Source of the DNA: Serinus canaria | Taxonomy: Eukaryota; Chordata; Aves; Passeriformes; Fringillidae | Assembly (NCBI RefSeq): GCF_022539315.1 | Contig: NC_066315.1 | Coordinates: forward strand, 47,721,174 to 47,785,173 | DNA length: 64,000 nt | Direction of reading: 5' to 3' | In this document: positions 1 through 13,311 of the stretch, one piece after another | How positions within the stretch are numbered: the stretch's first letter is position 1 | Layout of the letters: the number at the start of each line of letters is the position of its first letter | The notes under the pieces: model-generated | What the model was told of the DNA's origin: nothing | The model's database searches: none | What the model saw: only the letters and a program-made list of their open reading frames with translations | Program-made: the position numbers and the translations under genes

Positions 1-2433
1 AGTATTTAGTGCTCACTAATTATTTCTTAACTGTCCTGTAGCTGGTTCTTGATATTTTTAAGATCTGTTTCATCACGGAGATGATTTAAAAACCTCTTTT
101 ATTTTTTTTTCTTCCATTTCTCCTCTGCTGTGGGTTTCTCTCTTGGCACTGCCCGAGAAGAAAGGCAAAGAACAATTTCCAAAGAAACATTTCAGTCTCA
201 TTAAAATTAAATTCATTTTGGGAGTCCCCCAAAAATGTTGAACCTCATTCTTGTGCAGTAGAAAAGCCTACTGTCTTGATAGAATTATTCTTAATTGTCT
301 CACAGCAGTTTTCCCTTTTGCTCCTGTACACATCTCTAAATATTGTTCCTCTCACTATGCTGTTCTTTATGTTCATTTGAATCTTTTATCTTTTGGCTTT
401 AGCAGCCATCAGGTCATTTTATTCTCTTCCTTGGGAACCACATTTGTTCAAGACTTTGCATTTGAGAATTATAGAGTGAGGGGGCTTATTTTAACTCAGA
501 AAGGCAGCAGCTCTGTCTCCTCCTTCCTTCCCAGTTTTTGTCACTCATCTCATCATCAAAGGGTTGTTTTGACAAGAGCCAGGCAGTTTTATATCTTTGG
601 TTTTTTCCTCCCAGGCTCTTCCTTCCCATGACTTGACACCATCCCACTACATAGACTCACGGATTCTGACACTGACAGTCATCAATAAAACAACAAGATG
701 CAGGGATCACAACACAAAATCCATCTGAGTCCTTTTTACACAGCAGATAAAATGCATCTTTGTCTTCATCCTACACATTGGTAGGAGCTTTGTGCTCAGT
801 GTTGATGAGTTCTCCAGGCTGCCATTTGAGTACAGCAGAGAAAATTCTTTCTTGTATGGGAATACACTGGCAGTTGTCTGCTTATTTGGTGCTCCGGACA
901 GTTCTTCCACAGGAGATCAAACCAATCACCCCAGTCAGGCACCAGGTGCTTTATGAAAGATCATTGTTTATTTGCTCTTCTGGCCAGCCAGTGCACTCAC
1001 AGGACTGCAGTGCCTACATGAAGCAGATAATGGCTTTTAGAGGGCTTTTTTTGCACCATCAAGCACTGCAAACGCTGCTTCCTGGCAGCCAGGGAACATG
1101 TGCAGAGCAGGTATCCTCTCTCACTGCCTCACCTTGATGTCTTGCCCATGGCAGATCAGGGGGAATCAGCTGCTCTAACCAAAACAGAAGATCAGCTTAC
1201 TCTGGAGTGTATGTGTCATACAGACAGCTTCATCCCCTCATTCCCTGGCATTCTCAGCTGGGAATAAAAAAAAATTTATGGTTTTGTTTCCAGAAAACCC
1301 AAACAGTCCCCTGACTGGCATCAACCCCATATACAGTTTAGAATAAGGCCCATGACACACGAACAGGAGAAACCAGAACAACTTTTCTATAACAGGACAA
1401 GAATTGTAACCCCTCACTCCCCAGTATGTCTTTTAAGCTTAGACCAAAAAAAGACTAAGTCTAAGCTTTCCATCACCAGCAGACAATTTTACAGACTGTC
1501 CCTCAATACAGTGCCTTCAAAATTGTCCTTTTTTCCCTTTTTAAGCTGTTCATATAGCCTATTACAAACTGTAGCTTGGGAACAAGTAAGTTGCTAAAGC
1601 ACTTAAAAAGTATTTTTCCAGGGAATTACTCTGTCTCTTCTTGCTTTCTATAATCACAATATCAAAACAATGTCTGCTAAAAATACAGACAGCTAAAAAA
1701 AGGTGGGAAGAATGTGTTCACTTTGGTTTGTATCACACAGTTTGATGCAGTTTTTGCTGCAGAATGAGAGCAGCTGTGCTGTAATTAACCAAGAGTCGGA
1801 TACAGAGAAGGTGGTCATTTGTTCTTGGAAATCACTTGGGTTTTGGTTTTTTTTTTCCCAAAAGATGGACTAAGCAAGCACTTGCTAGACATTTGTTCTT
1901 TTATGATGTACTGTTATTAGCATGTGTTGTTACAGATTTTCCACTCATTTCAACATAGGCCTTCATAAATAAAAAGAGGGACCCTGAAGGCTCTCTGTGA
2001 AATATGAAGATGTTCAAAGAACTACTTTCACCCCCTCAGAAGAGTTTACAAATAAGCCAAATCGCTGGGTGGTTTTTGGTTTGTTTTTTTTTTTTTTGAC
2101 AAATAGTGAGCATGAAAATAAGAATAAGAACTGCTTGTTAGGATCACTAGGAGGAAGGGGGTTCTGAACAGTTTCTGAGGGTGCAGACAACCTATTGTGG
2201 AAGGAGTACTAAAACAGATCACTGAATAGATCTGCTGAGAATGAGGAAACCTACTTAATTGCTGTAATTAGTTGCCTCCCAAGATGAGGAGGCCAGATGC
2301 TGGAGTGGCATGGCTCAGCAGCCACCCATTAAAATCAAGAGGCCTCAAGTGGTTTCCTCCAGCTGGGGGTTTGGTCCTTGGCTGTGTGCTGCAGTCATGG
2401 ATCTGAAACAGACCTGTTTGATGTGGGGTGCCA
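1..2433. other. Unique sequence, no supported gene
   Basis: AT-rich sequence with pyrimidine runs and one T14 run (2084-2097). Open frames of up to 126 codons (251-631, 760-1137) lack recognisable domains. A possible exon-like piece at 403-475 has usable splice sites but no partner exon that I could find. Confidence 0.6.
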
Positions 2434-2530
2434 CAGAATTCACAGAATGACTAGGTTGGAAGAGACCTTCAAGATCATTGAGTCCAACCCATGCCCCAGC
2501 ACCTCAACTAAAGCATGGCACCAAGTTCTT
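2434..2530 (-). mobile_element. CR1-type 3' tail fragment
   Basis: The reverse complement of a CR1 3' end is visible: CACAGAATGACTAGGTTGG, then GAGACCTTCAAGATCATTGA and GTCCAACCC. Only about 100 bp remain, so it is a strongly 5'-truncated copy. It differs from the three longer CR1 copies in the window, which suggests another subfamily. Confidence 0.75.
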
Positions 2531-2638
2531 CACACTGTTGTGTTTTAATGTAGTCCAGTTACACACACAAGAAGCAGAACACTAGAACAGTTCCAAAGGA
2601 TCAGAGAAACTTCATTACTCTCAAACAACACTGAACAA

Positions 2639-3354
2639 TGTCTAGGGTCTTTTCCTAAGGATCAAAGTGTTGAGTTACGCCTGAGTCTTGGGTCTTCAAA
2701 GAGACAGGAGCAGTGGCTGATTGTTGTAAAATTGTTTATTGCATGAATACATCAGCCTCGAAGGCAAAGAGTTCAGAGTATTACAGTCCATGCTAAAAGC
2801 TTTCTGGCATAGAGTCCTGATGTTCTGAGCAGAAGCAGTAGCAGCTACCAGAAGCTACTGCCACTTTTTTTTGCACCCCAATGCAGGAGAATTTTATTCA
2901 TAAATCATCCAATCAGCCAAAAACACTATCCTAAAACATTCTTCCTACATCTCTCTGAGCTTAAATCTCAAGTGCAGAAGTAGTTTCAGTTTTCACACAA
3001 AATCTACGCATATAGTTCTCTCTGTTCACGCAAATAGTTCTATCTGTTCTACCTGGAAATGCAAGCAATGTTCTGCTAAGCTTTCTCTATGTCCGGAGCT
3101 AAGTTAAGTTGTTGAAAGATATCACTACTGAACTTTAAACTAGGCTTTAGGCCTTTTTACTAGCTAACACAGTCTCTTAAGGCACTTAAGATGTATTTCT
3201 ACTTACTTAAAACTAAAACTTACACTCCTATTTCACGTCTGTGTGGCTTAATATGTTTCTGTAAAGGTTCCAATTCAATCCCTGCATTCCTTTCTCTCTC
3301 TGAGGGACACAGAGAGGCCTCTATTTCATGCACTTTGACATCAAAGAAATGACA
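2639..3354 (-). mobile_element. Solo LTR of an endogenous retrovirus (about 716 bp)
   Basis: The ends read TGTCTAGG...AATGACA on the plus strand, that is TGTC...GACA inverted termini. On the minus strand a polyadenylation signal AATAAA (2735-2740 complement) lies about 96 bp from the 3' end, and an AT-rich possible TATA region (near 2891-2905) lies upstream of it, so the order U3-R-U5 is on the minus strand. U3 carries a 22-bp tandem duplication. No primer-binding site follows the 3' end, and no gag, pol or env frame is nearby, so it is a solo LTR. I saw no exact target duplication. It resembles LTRs I know from songbird genomes; the family is not assigned. Confidence 0.72.
3006..3049. repeat. 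22-bp tandem duplication in LTR U3
   Basis: Copies 3006-3027 and 3028-3049 differ at two positions and are directly adjacent. Each contains ATAGTTCT or AATAGTTCT followed by TCTGTTC. Tandem short repeats in U3 are typical positions for retroviral enhancers. An enhancer role is inferred only. Confidence 0.8.
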
Positions 3355-6300
3355 AAGTGAGCTTTAGACCTAAACCATACAATATGTAATCAAAAGCATC
3401 ACATTTTTTGAAGCACTTCATTTCTGGAATTTCTGAAAGCAGTATATTTTTCCAAACCCAGTGTCCTCACAGCACGTAGCTATATTAGCTCTACAGAGCA
3501 CAAATTTCTCTGTACAGTTTGCTCTCAAGAACTTTTTAGAATGTTTTCCCTAGGTGATGAGCAGTTCAGAACTAGTTTCTTTTGAGGTGTTACATTTAGT
3601 CATCTCTTTGTGTGAGATAAAAGGAGACCTTAAATGAAATACCCTTGAGTAGAGTTCTGCAAAAGGCAGGAGAAAAAGAATAATCAGGATCTGAAAACAA
3701 GACAACACAAAGGCCAGAAGTGGCTATATAGTTTTAGCAAGGTTACTGGGGACAAAAGAACCTAAGCAAGCCTCATTTATTCTGCAAAGTAAACCACAAA
3801 AAACCAATCGTTTGGCACAATGTAATTCACAGTACAAGGATTCAGTTGTATGTCTGCTTACCTGGGGACGTGAAGTAGCTCCAAAACCTTTTTATCACTC
3901 ATTTGAGGCAGCTGCTCTCTCACTCCTGTTGCATTTGGTATCAATTTGGGGTGATCTCATAATTGACTCAATCTCCTAATCATGCTTGTCACAGATGGGT
4001 GCTGCTGAAAAGAGTTAGTAATTAATTTACAGAAGATCAGGAATAATGGAAAAACATTACTTATTCAATTAAAACTACTGGCTTTGCTGGATCTGAAATC
4101 AAAACTGCTTATTAAGCAATAGGAAGGGATTTCTGCAGGTTCTTTTTAACATTTACTTCCTTAGGTAAGATCGTAAGCCACAAGTGGGATTTATGCTCAG
4201 AATTTCTGCTAGCTGAAGGGAGCAAGAGTCACTCAGAAAGGCAAAATTTAAGGAAAATATAATCTTTCCCTGAAGGTTAATTTTTTTTCCCCTGGAGAAT
4301 GAGCTGTGATGCCGTTAAAATATAGATGAAGAAATCCAGGCTCCCACCAACCCAGGAGAAATCTTGTCATTGACTTCAGCAGGGTCAGGATTTCCATCTT
4401 AATGAAAATGCCTTTTCACTTAATAGCCTCAACAAGAATTCAGTAATGTACTTTGGAGGTCTGCCTTTTAAAAAGTTGCTTGTAATTTTTTAGCAAAGTG
4501 CCAATCATATGTCCTGAGAGTGGAGTAGCCTTTTTTACAATAGTTGGGTTTTGGGGGCTGCAGTTCAGACAGAACTTAGTGTTCTATTCTGTCAGTTGTC
4601 TTTTGTGCCTTAAAAACAAGAACAAGATAGAATAAAATAGGCTGAATTTGGTGCTGATTTGGTGCTGATTTGTAAATCCAGAGTTCCTCCACTGGAAGAG
4701 AAGGGTATTTTTCTGGGTGTCTCATCTTCACATAGGAGCAGATTTTGGTCTGGTGTCACTGAACATCTCATATGAGCTGTGACAAATTTATGAGTACTGG
4801 AATTTTTTCCTTTATTTTGCCTGGATAAGTGCAGTGCTGGATTGCACAACAAGAAGCCCCCTTGAGATTGTTCTTGCTTTGTTCTAGCAAAACACAATGT
4901 CCCTGGGTGATTCTTGTCTTCATACCACTTTCACTGTAGAATAAACATGATAATAAACCTGCTGGAATAATAAGTTCCTGGCTGCTGACCAGGAGGTTTT
5001 TCCTGAACATGAGTTAGAGGTTTGCTCTGGGCACCAAACCCAGAGGGCTATCCACTTTTCCTTTCTTCTCCTTTTAACTTATTTTATGTTAAAATATTGT
5101 CTTGTTTTCTTTAAAAGAACAAACACAGACATATGCACTAACAAAACACCAACTGGCATTACTCCTCCATCTTCTTAGGGAGTGGAACAGTAAGAAATGC
5201 ATCTTCCTAAGATCTATTTTCAGGTTTGTCTTGGGGAAATTGTCTGAAATTCTCTACTGCTTATTTGATCCTGAAGGATTAGTATGATATCTCTTCTCTA
5301 AACAAAAATTCATGGAGAAATAGCAGATTTCATATTATACTGATCTGAAAAGCTAGGGGAGACTAATACACAGTTCTGCCTTAAAGATCATCCATATCTT
5401 TTGTTCTGCAGTGTTTTTAGGGTTTCCCTTATATGCAAGCACAAACAGTCCACAAAGAACAATGATTATTTGCCTGTGTCCCAACTAAAGAAGTGCTGTT
5501 ATAAATTTCTACTTCAGCTGCTTGGCCAAGTCTCATATTATGCCAGTTAAGATCTCCAGGATGGCTCATGAGGATCTGAGAAACCTTGAAAAATGCAGCT
5601 GACTGGAATATGAATAAAATGCATCAGTCTGTTTTGTCTCTGTTTACTTTCTTCCCAGGGAGAATAAACTGCAAAGCAGCAACTCATCAGTGCAGTTTCC
5701 TCCAGCCGTGCTAGTTTACCAAATGTGTACTGTTTGCCAATTTGTGGTCACATTACAATAATTAGCATAGCTGGAGCACCAGAGAGATACTTTCAGTTTT
5801 GATATTTCATAAAATGAGATGCTACAACAGATGATACCACTCCAGCATCTTCCCCTTAGCACCCTCTAGTACAGATGCTTTAACAGAAAATGAGAAAACT
5901 GCATAATGCTTTGGAGGAAGGAGCAGTGCTTTACCACAGCAAGTAACTCCCTTGTTATACCTGCTACTGATCCTGTAGCTCCAAAATCCAGCTCTTGGTC
6001 ACCTTAGTTTGGTAATAACTTTCTACAATCCTGGAGTCTGTCATCCATGAAGCACTGCTGACTTAGCTCAGCAGCATACCGTGGCAGTCGCTGGGGTATG
6101 GAGCATACTTAGAGGGAATTATTGAACTGAAGCAGAAAGGGCAAGAAATACCAAGTGGTATGTACCAGTGCTAGCATGAAATTCAGCAGTTCTCCTTCTG
6201 TTTATTTGAGAACTTGGTGTCCCTTTTGCATGCCAGCTGAAATAGTAATGACTATTCAATACTGAAATAATCTTTGAAAATAACCAAACTGGTAATTTGT

Positions 6301-7032
6301 ATCCATCCCTGCATGTTAATACAGAAGTGACAAAATATGTGCAGACTGTGGTGGTGACTAGAACAGCTTATTTCCACAGGAGTCAAAGGAAGGAGGGAAA
6401 GGAGAGTAAGAATGAGAATATAATTGGGAAAAATGCTCATTGCATCCTAAAGTGGACACAGCTCAGTTCACAGAGAGGTAAAGTGCACAATATTTAAGCT
6501 ATTCAAAAATTACCCCACAGCTATACAATTTTATTGCTTAATTTAAGAAAAATAATACCTTAGATTAAAAAAAAAAATAGATAAATTTCCCAAAAATTTC
6601 AAACTGTGCTTCATGTATATTCCAATATAATCAGAATAACTATGCTTTAAATACCATTTTAAGTCATTCACTGTCTTGGCTGAGGATCTACTGAGCTCTC
6701 AGAAAAATGAATGCAAATGCTGTATCCCATTGATTTCTTGTGAGAATGCATTAGTCTCTGAATACTGAACCTTTCAGCGGGAAACAGCAATAACTTAGTA
6801 ATAATGTAATTAGTTGTTTGCAATGGAACAGTGTCTTTCCCTCACACATCTCCAAGTGCTGCCCAGTCACTTCAGACCTCACTGCTGCCCTTATGCACAG
6901 GAATCTCTATCACAATGAACAACTTCACCAAAATTAATGCTGAAGGCACAAAGGAGACAGGCAGGGTTAGCGGTTGGCTTTAAGTGTAACAGAAAACTAG
7001 TGTGAGTGGGGGGATGTTTATTGTATGGGTTT
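3355..7032. other. Unique sequence, no supported gene
   Basis: AT-rich sequence with a small 12-bp duplication (TTTGGTGCTGAT twice, near 4651-4675). No element, RNA gene or splice-supported exon was found. Confidence 0.6.
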
Positions 7033-7160
7033 CAGGCCTGGGAAACAGAGTCCCAGTGTAATTACAGAACTTGCCCAAGGCCACAAAATAAGGCAGTGGC
7101 AGGGAGTACATGGCAGCTCCCACAGCTCGAGTCTGACGCTCGTGCTTCATTTTGCTAACG
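7033..7160 (-). mobile_element. Ancient MIR-type SINE remnant
   Basis: The plus strand follows the reverse complement of the MIR consensus in order. It starts with GGGAAACAGAG, then ACAGAACTTGCCCAAGG and CCACA. It continues with GGCAGTGGCAGGGAGTACAT and GAGTCTGACGCTCGTGCTTC. The core block ACTTGCCCAAGGCCACA is almost intact. The copy is old and contains no promoter boxes of useful quality. A 60-127 codon frame crossing it is not a gene. Confidence 0.7.
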
Positions 7161-8579
7161 AAAACTTTTAGAAACACAATGATACATCCCAGGGCACACT
7201 TAGATTGCCAGGTATTCAGACTGTATGAATGTGAAGATATTCTTCCATAAGCTCCAATCCAGGTCAGTACCAAAGGACACATATTGCCCGCAAGGTGCTG
7301 CTTTTGATTTCCTTCTGCTACAGGTACTCTTTGAAGAGACATATTTATTATACAAGTTGTCAATGGCAGAGTAACCCTTTCCCAACAAGCAGCTTTTCTG
7401 AGTCATTCATGCTGTGATTTTAACTGCAATCAGACTTGTTTTAGCATATTTAGCTATGAGGTCTTAAACATAATGGAAATCGAATGATTTTTAATGCAGT
7501 GTAAACAAAGACGAAGTGAAGCTTGGTAGGAACAAGCTCAAAACTTTGGAAGGAGCACCACATCCAGGCTGATATCCCTTCCCATGTACAGAAATAGTAT
7601 TTCAGCAGTTTCCTAAGGAAAAGCCCCGTGGAATTGCCCTCCACACCTCTCAGAGTAGCATGCCCCAGCATGACTACACAGCGCTATGCTGTCCCCACTA
7701 ACTGTCCCCTCCAGCAGCCACTGCTGCTTAGCACTTGGTGGGCAGACTGGGAGCAAGCAGAAGTGCCTGTCTGAAGTTTTGGAACCTCTTAGCCAAATAT
7801 GAGTCATCCAAACTGTTTTGCAGACCAGCAAAAGTAAATATCCAAAGTGTCAAATAAAGATATTGCAAGACAAATGCATTCTCCCAATAGCACAACCATC
7901 AAGATAAAATCATGAAGCAATAGAAATCATGCAGACATTTGTGTTGCAGCAGGAGCAGGTGACAGTACAGGTTGTCAGTATACTGGACAATGAACCCTGA
8001 GAGCAGCCAGAAAAGCAGAATTCCCTCTTATTTTTTTTCAGCTGGTGCTGCCCTGTGAATTACATGCAGAAAGGAGTGAGGGATAACGTGTTCCAAAACA
8101 GGATACTGTAAAGGTTAAATCCCCATTATGGGCCCCACAACATAATGATTAGTTCTTCAGGGACGTTTCAAATAATAATCTCTGCAGAAAATCACAATAA
8201 GATGCTTACCCAGCAAGCCATCCCACATTCATGCAATTTTTCTCCCTGATTTTCACAGATCTAAGGTTCAGGGTAAGGAAACACCACGGAGAGGTTTGCT
8301 GCAACTTGAAACAAGGATGTCTCAAAGTCTATTTTTCAGGTAATTAGTTTAGCCACTGAGTGTTTCTGTCCCATCTTTCTGTGTTTGGATCATCAGACCT
8401 GCAGCAAGTCATGAAGAAGTGATTGGTCTTTCACCCCTCTAAACCTTCCCTTCTTGCTCAGGCACATCTAACTGTTCAGTATATTTTAAAAATGAGAATA
8501 AATGAGGTTAATCTTGGAGGATGAGGCTTGTGTTATTCCAGGGGGTGCATGTGTGTGGGTGGGTGCTGGAATGCCTCGT

Positions 8580-8977
8580 AATCATGGGATCATAGACTGG
8601 TTTGGATTGAAAGGGACCTCAGAGATCATCTATTTCCAACAGCCCCACCATGCAAAGGGGCTTTTCCACTAGACCAGGTCGCTCAGAGCCTCATCCAGCT
8701 TGGTCCCGAACATCGTCAGGTTGGGTCAACCACAACCTGTCTGGGCAACCAGTTCCAGTGTGTCATCACCCTCACAGTAATGAATTTCTTCCTAATATCC
8801 AATCTAAACCTGCTATCAGTTTAAAGTCATCCACCTCCCTTGTTCTCTCGCTATGTGCCTTTAGAAAAAGTCCCTCTCCAGCTCTATTGTAGGCCCCATT
8901 CAGGTGTTGGAAGGCTGCTCTAAGCTCCCCCCAGAGCCTTCTCTTCTCCAGGCTGAGCACCAACTGTCTCAGCCATT
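8580..8977 (-). mobile_element. CR1 LINE 3' fragment (about 400 bp)
   Basis: The low end has the CR1 3' signature in reverse complement (GGGATCATAGACTGGTTTGG, GACCTCAGAGATCATCTA). The minus strand reads the end of the CR1 ORF2 protein at 8772-8963 (SLEKRRLWGELRAAFQHLNG, then GEGLFLKAHSERTR), with a frame break after that. No 5' part is present. It is an inactive copy in otherwise unique sequence. Confidence 0.9.
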
Positions 8978-11900
8978 TTATGCACAGATGAAGCCCAAAG
9001 AATAAAATTTCCTGCTAAAGAGATGAAAAATGTTAACTGCATTCTGGTAGTTGAGAGAAGTGTGAGGTCAATGTCACAGAATGGAAAAAAACAAAAACAG
9101 TCCAGTTGATTCAGGCAGATAATTCCCAAACAGTGTATGAATAATTGTGTGGTCCACTGAGCTCAATCCTTTGGAGGGTTTCCAAGAAAAACTTTGATGC
9201 TATCGGTACATGCTGGACTGTGGCAGTTGTCCATGGAGAAACAGACTTTGGGAAAAAGTGTGAGACCTTGTGAACAATCCTTTGTTTTAGTGAGTGGGAA
9301 GTAAGAAAAATGCCTGTTTCCTTTCCTGTCAGAAGGCCCTGCACGAGACCAGTCATTGTGTTCTCAGGGTTGGTCCGAGCAGCACTATGCTGCTGTCACC
9401 TCTGGGGCAGGGGCAAATGTAACAGCAAATATAACTCCCACTCCCCTCTGTGAACCCCAGGACCACAGCACACCTAGCTTTTACAAAGAAAAAAATCCCA
9501 GTTAAAATCAGGGATGTACTGCATACAACAATCCTGGCAGGGAGTTCCCAGGACCTCATGGAAGTGCAAGCCACCTTAACAATTTCCCAGAAGGAAAATG
9601 CTGGGAAAATTCAGTCTAGGATAACATACCCAGCACAGTCTTTACCTGAAACCAAAGGGAAGGGAACTGGCTCTCTCAGAACCCCTGTGCTCACCTGCCA
9701 GAAGAGGGTGCCAAGTGTGAGGTGGAAGAGGAAGCAGATGTGGGAGAGGAAACCAAGCATGTAAGTCAGCTGAACCACAGCCAGATAAATCCCCAGGCAC
9801 CCCACGGCAGGCAACTTCCCTTGGAGAGCAAAGCTGGAGTGTTCTGCTAGAAAATAAAGCCTGTTAAAGAGGCTGTTTATTCTGGTTCACTTCCTATAAG
9901 TGACTTGGTGACCTTGGAGAGCGTGTGTTTGCGGTTTGAGTGGCAGGCTGTCGGCACGAGCACTCACCCCACTGATACCCATCGAGCACACAGCCCTCAG
10001 GAAAGGGAAGCTCAGCAGCTCAGCCCGTTTATCTGACTACAAATGCTTGAGACAGGCTGCTCTGTTGGACTGTGCTCCTCAGAAGCTGCACTGAAAGGAT
10101 ATCCTTCACTCCCCATGAGCTCAGTCTGGCAGGCAGCAGTCCCTCGAGAGAACTCCTCTGCTTGCTCGACATTGTACTGCAGCTGAAAGGGAGACTGGAA
10201 CTCCAGGTCTCAAACAAGGCCCAAACACAGCTGGCAAAGCCTGTCCAAAAACAACCCATGAGTTGTCATGACTTTTTAGTGAGGGGAAAGTCATCAGCAG
10301 AATTTGGTATTTTCTTGAAAAGTCGCTGTTATCTTCAATGAAATGCTAGAAGCAAATAGAAGACCACCTTCTGCCGAGCTTGTAATCTTCTCCAGAGCAA
10401 AAGAGCCCTTGAAGAACAGGACACATTCCTCCAGGAACACTCTGTGTGTTGGAATCACCACGAGACAAATCTGCCCTTGCTCATGGCTAAAACACAACAG
10501 CAAATGCTTCTCTTTTGATCCTGAATCATGACAGACCTTATAATTTTCCTGTTAGTAGGGGAATGGGCCTAGGATCACATTTCAGCTCTTAGTCGCCCTA
10601 ACTACTATTCATCTACTATCTGTCTGTGGTCCTAGTGTTAACAGCATGCCACTTGTACATGCATGCTTTGGAACAAAATACACATCTCTGTGTTCACCAT
10701 TATTTTAAATTATTGTTTATCTAAAAACAGGCAACCCATTGTTAGCAAACAGAAGTGGCGAAGAGAAGCAGAGTGATCAGAGTGATTCTTACAGTCCAGC
10801 TGCATTCTGAGTTCCTTTTCTTTAAAAGGTCAGAATACCCTGAGGAGAAACAAACACAGTCTGTATGATGTCCTGAATTGTTCCTTGGAGAAAAGTGAGC
10901 AGTCCTTCTGGCCCAGTGTGTGAGGAGGACGCACAGAGGAATGATCAAGTAGGCTCTTGTCCAAGATGCTCAGATCTTCTGCCCAGTAAAGGCGCCACAG
11001 ATGGGAAGGCTGAAAAGAAAGGTGTAGCAAAAATACTATTCTGTAGATGTCTCTGGCTTTTTCCAGGCTGTGGAGGCCATATGAAACCATCAGAAAAGTC
11101 ATTTACTTCTCTGCCCTCTGAGAAAATCTCTGGTGGTGAATATTCACACCACATAATGAGACACTCAGATTTCAGAGACTCAGTGAGTGCATCAAAGCTG
11201 TACTGGGAGATGTGGGAGCCTTAGCAGAACACTATACTTCTCCTTGGGGGGCCTAGAGCCTTAATACCTGAACTGTAAAGGAGCTGTAAAGCTCTTTTGG
11301 ACTGCTCCTGACATGGAGGACCCAGCAGAGCAAGCTGAGCAATGCAAGGATCACACCAAAGGAAGAAGCTGTTAAAAAGAAATGTCTCAGAAATTCCTGT
11401 GACTGCTTTAGGTTCTCAGTTGTTGGGATATAGGCATAGAATACAGGGCTTCAGCTCTTTTGCTGCACCAGGAAATGTGGGCAGGCTGTGAGTAAATCTG
11501 ACAAGTGTTAGGTGATATGACCTGCACTTCCCACACCATAGTGGATCTCATATCTTGTTTCACCTGGTGTACATAACCAGTGCACTGGAGACCATCCTCA
11601 GATCACCAAGTGTCTGATCCCAAAGGGTAATGGGAGTGGGCCAGCACTTTCAGCTTAGTCTGTTCTCTCCAAATATTTCATCCATACCCACACAAACATC
11701 ATTAGCAGCTCCATGCTGGTTTTGTGGATGCATTTCAGTGATTCCTAGTACAAATCTCTGAGCAATATTTTTAGAATTTCTTTTCTCTCCTGACTTTTAA
11801 TTAAAATCACATCATAAAAGTTGTATATTTCTCTTAAAGCCATAATAATAAATTATCAACCTGTCTCATCTCATACTTAATACCCTGCCTGCTTTCCATT

Positions 11901-13264
11901 CTTTCCACAGCTAATGCTGAGCTGCCTGCCTCCTATTTGCATTTGTGCAAGATTGCAATTTTTTGCAGTAAACTAAGCAGTAATAAATTCCAGAGGCCTT
12001 TGCTGACTGTCCCCACTGCTCAGCTTCCTCTGGCTCTCAGTTACATTATTCTGTCTTGCAGGGGCACAGGAGCAGCCATCAATGGCTCAGACCCATTCAC
12101 CCACGGGCTGTATCTTGCCTCCAACACTTGATTATCCTGTCTTTATAAGAAACATCCCCAGAAAAAATATTTTTACTTCCTTTGATGTTACTTTTATGGA
12201 CTTAGACATTGTATAAATCTCATCTCCAAGTGTCATTCCTTTAAAAATCCCAAGAAAGCCATTGCAGCTGAAAACCCTTCAAATGATGGAGGCCCATCTT
12301 TGCTTTCAGTAGTTTCTGCTTCCTGGTGTGTGTCCCAGGGTCCATAGGACCCAGCTGCTCACAAGGACTATACCAACAGGTGAGCAGTATAAAAGAAGCA
12401 GCCATGGCTAAGATACACAGCTTTCCCAAAGACAGCAAGTCTCAGCTGGATCCGAATACAAGGTACAAAATCACCCAGTGATGCAAAGGTGTCTCAGGTA
12501 CTAATCTCATGCCTCTTTCCTCTGTTCTACACACAGTTCTGCATGGTGCACCAAATTCCCAGCTGCACCATCCCCCACCACCAAAGCCCTGCAGCCCATC
12601 TCGTCCTGCTATGGGATCAGGAAGGGCAGGAGCAGACTTAGGGCATTGGTGGGTGTGGGGGAAGAACATCAAGTATTTCTGCCCATCCCTGCAAATCCAA
12701 ACAAGAACAGCCTTATAGAGTTGGGGGTGAGGGTCCTATAACTTGCCACACCCTATGTCAAAACTCTTGACAGTAAAGCTCTGGCATTAGCAGCTTGCCT
12801 CCTGCTACTCTTTCAGGTATTACTCCATGCCACTGCAATTTTACTGAGCTAAGAGGGATAAGGAAAGCCTGAATACCAGGAGTCAAGCATGAAGTGCAAA
12901 GCGGTAACCCTCACAGGGTACCATAACCTTGGAACATTGTCAAGATGCCATGGATTCATGCCTAGCAAATCAGCCTGACATCCATGTGATGACTGGACTG
13001 GGGCTGTAGCTTCCCTTTTTTGCTCCCCCCAGAAATTCTCATCTCCAAATTCCAAACCACTGTTTCCACCTAAACAGGCAGTACTCAGCCTAGACACTTT
13101 ATGCCTGGTGACTGCCAATAACATGTTCTCAGAGGATGATCAAGTTTCAGACACTTGTTCTCTTATTACCTGTTCCCAAGCAGAAACCCATCCTTTAGCA
13201 CCCCAACAAGAATCAATACAATGTATAGAACAAGTCCTGAAATGTATTCATAAAGCTAAACCCA
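8978..13264. other. Unique sequence, no supported gene
   Basis: It contains moderately GC-rich patches near 9.9-10.3 kb and 12.5 kb. Frames of 60-110 codons there overlap on both strands and show no domain or consistent splice sites. An AATAAA near 9850 on the plus strand has no gene upstream that I can identify. Confidence 0.55.
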
Positions 13265-13311
13265 CCCCCCAAAAAAAAAAAAACCAAAAAAAAAACAAAA
13301 AAAAAAAAAAA
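13265..13311. repeat. C-run followed by an interrupted poly(A) tract
   Basis: Six C, then three A-runs of 10-14 separated by CC and C. It is a simple repeat; no polyadenylation signal or retrocopy body precedes it. Confidence 0.9.

Noticed and set aside
403..475. Exon-like piece with a good acceptor and GTGAGG donor
   Set aside because: It stands alone. One frame is open but short, and no neighbouring exon of matching phase was found.
760..1137. 125-codon plus-strand frame near the left end
   Set aside because: No domain was recognised, the overlapping opposite-strand frames look equally plausible, and no splice sites fit.
2539..2638. Internal retroviral region next to the solo LTR
   Set aside because: No primer-binding site, polypurine tract or coding remnant is visible on either side.
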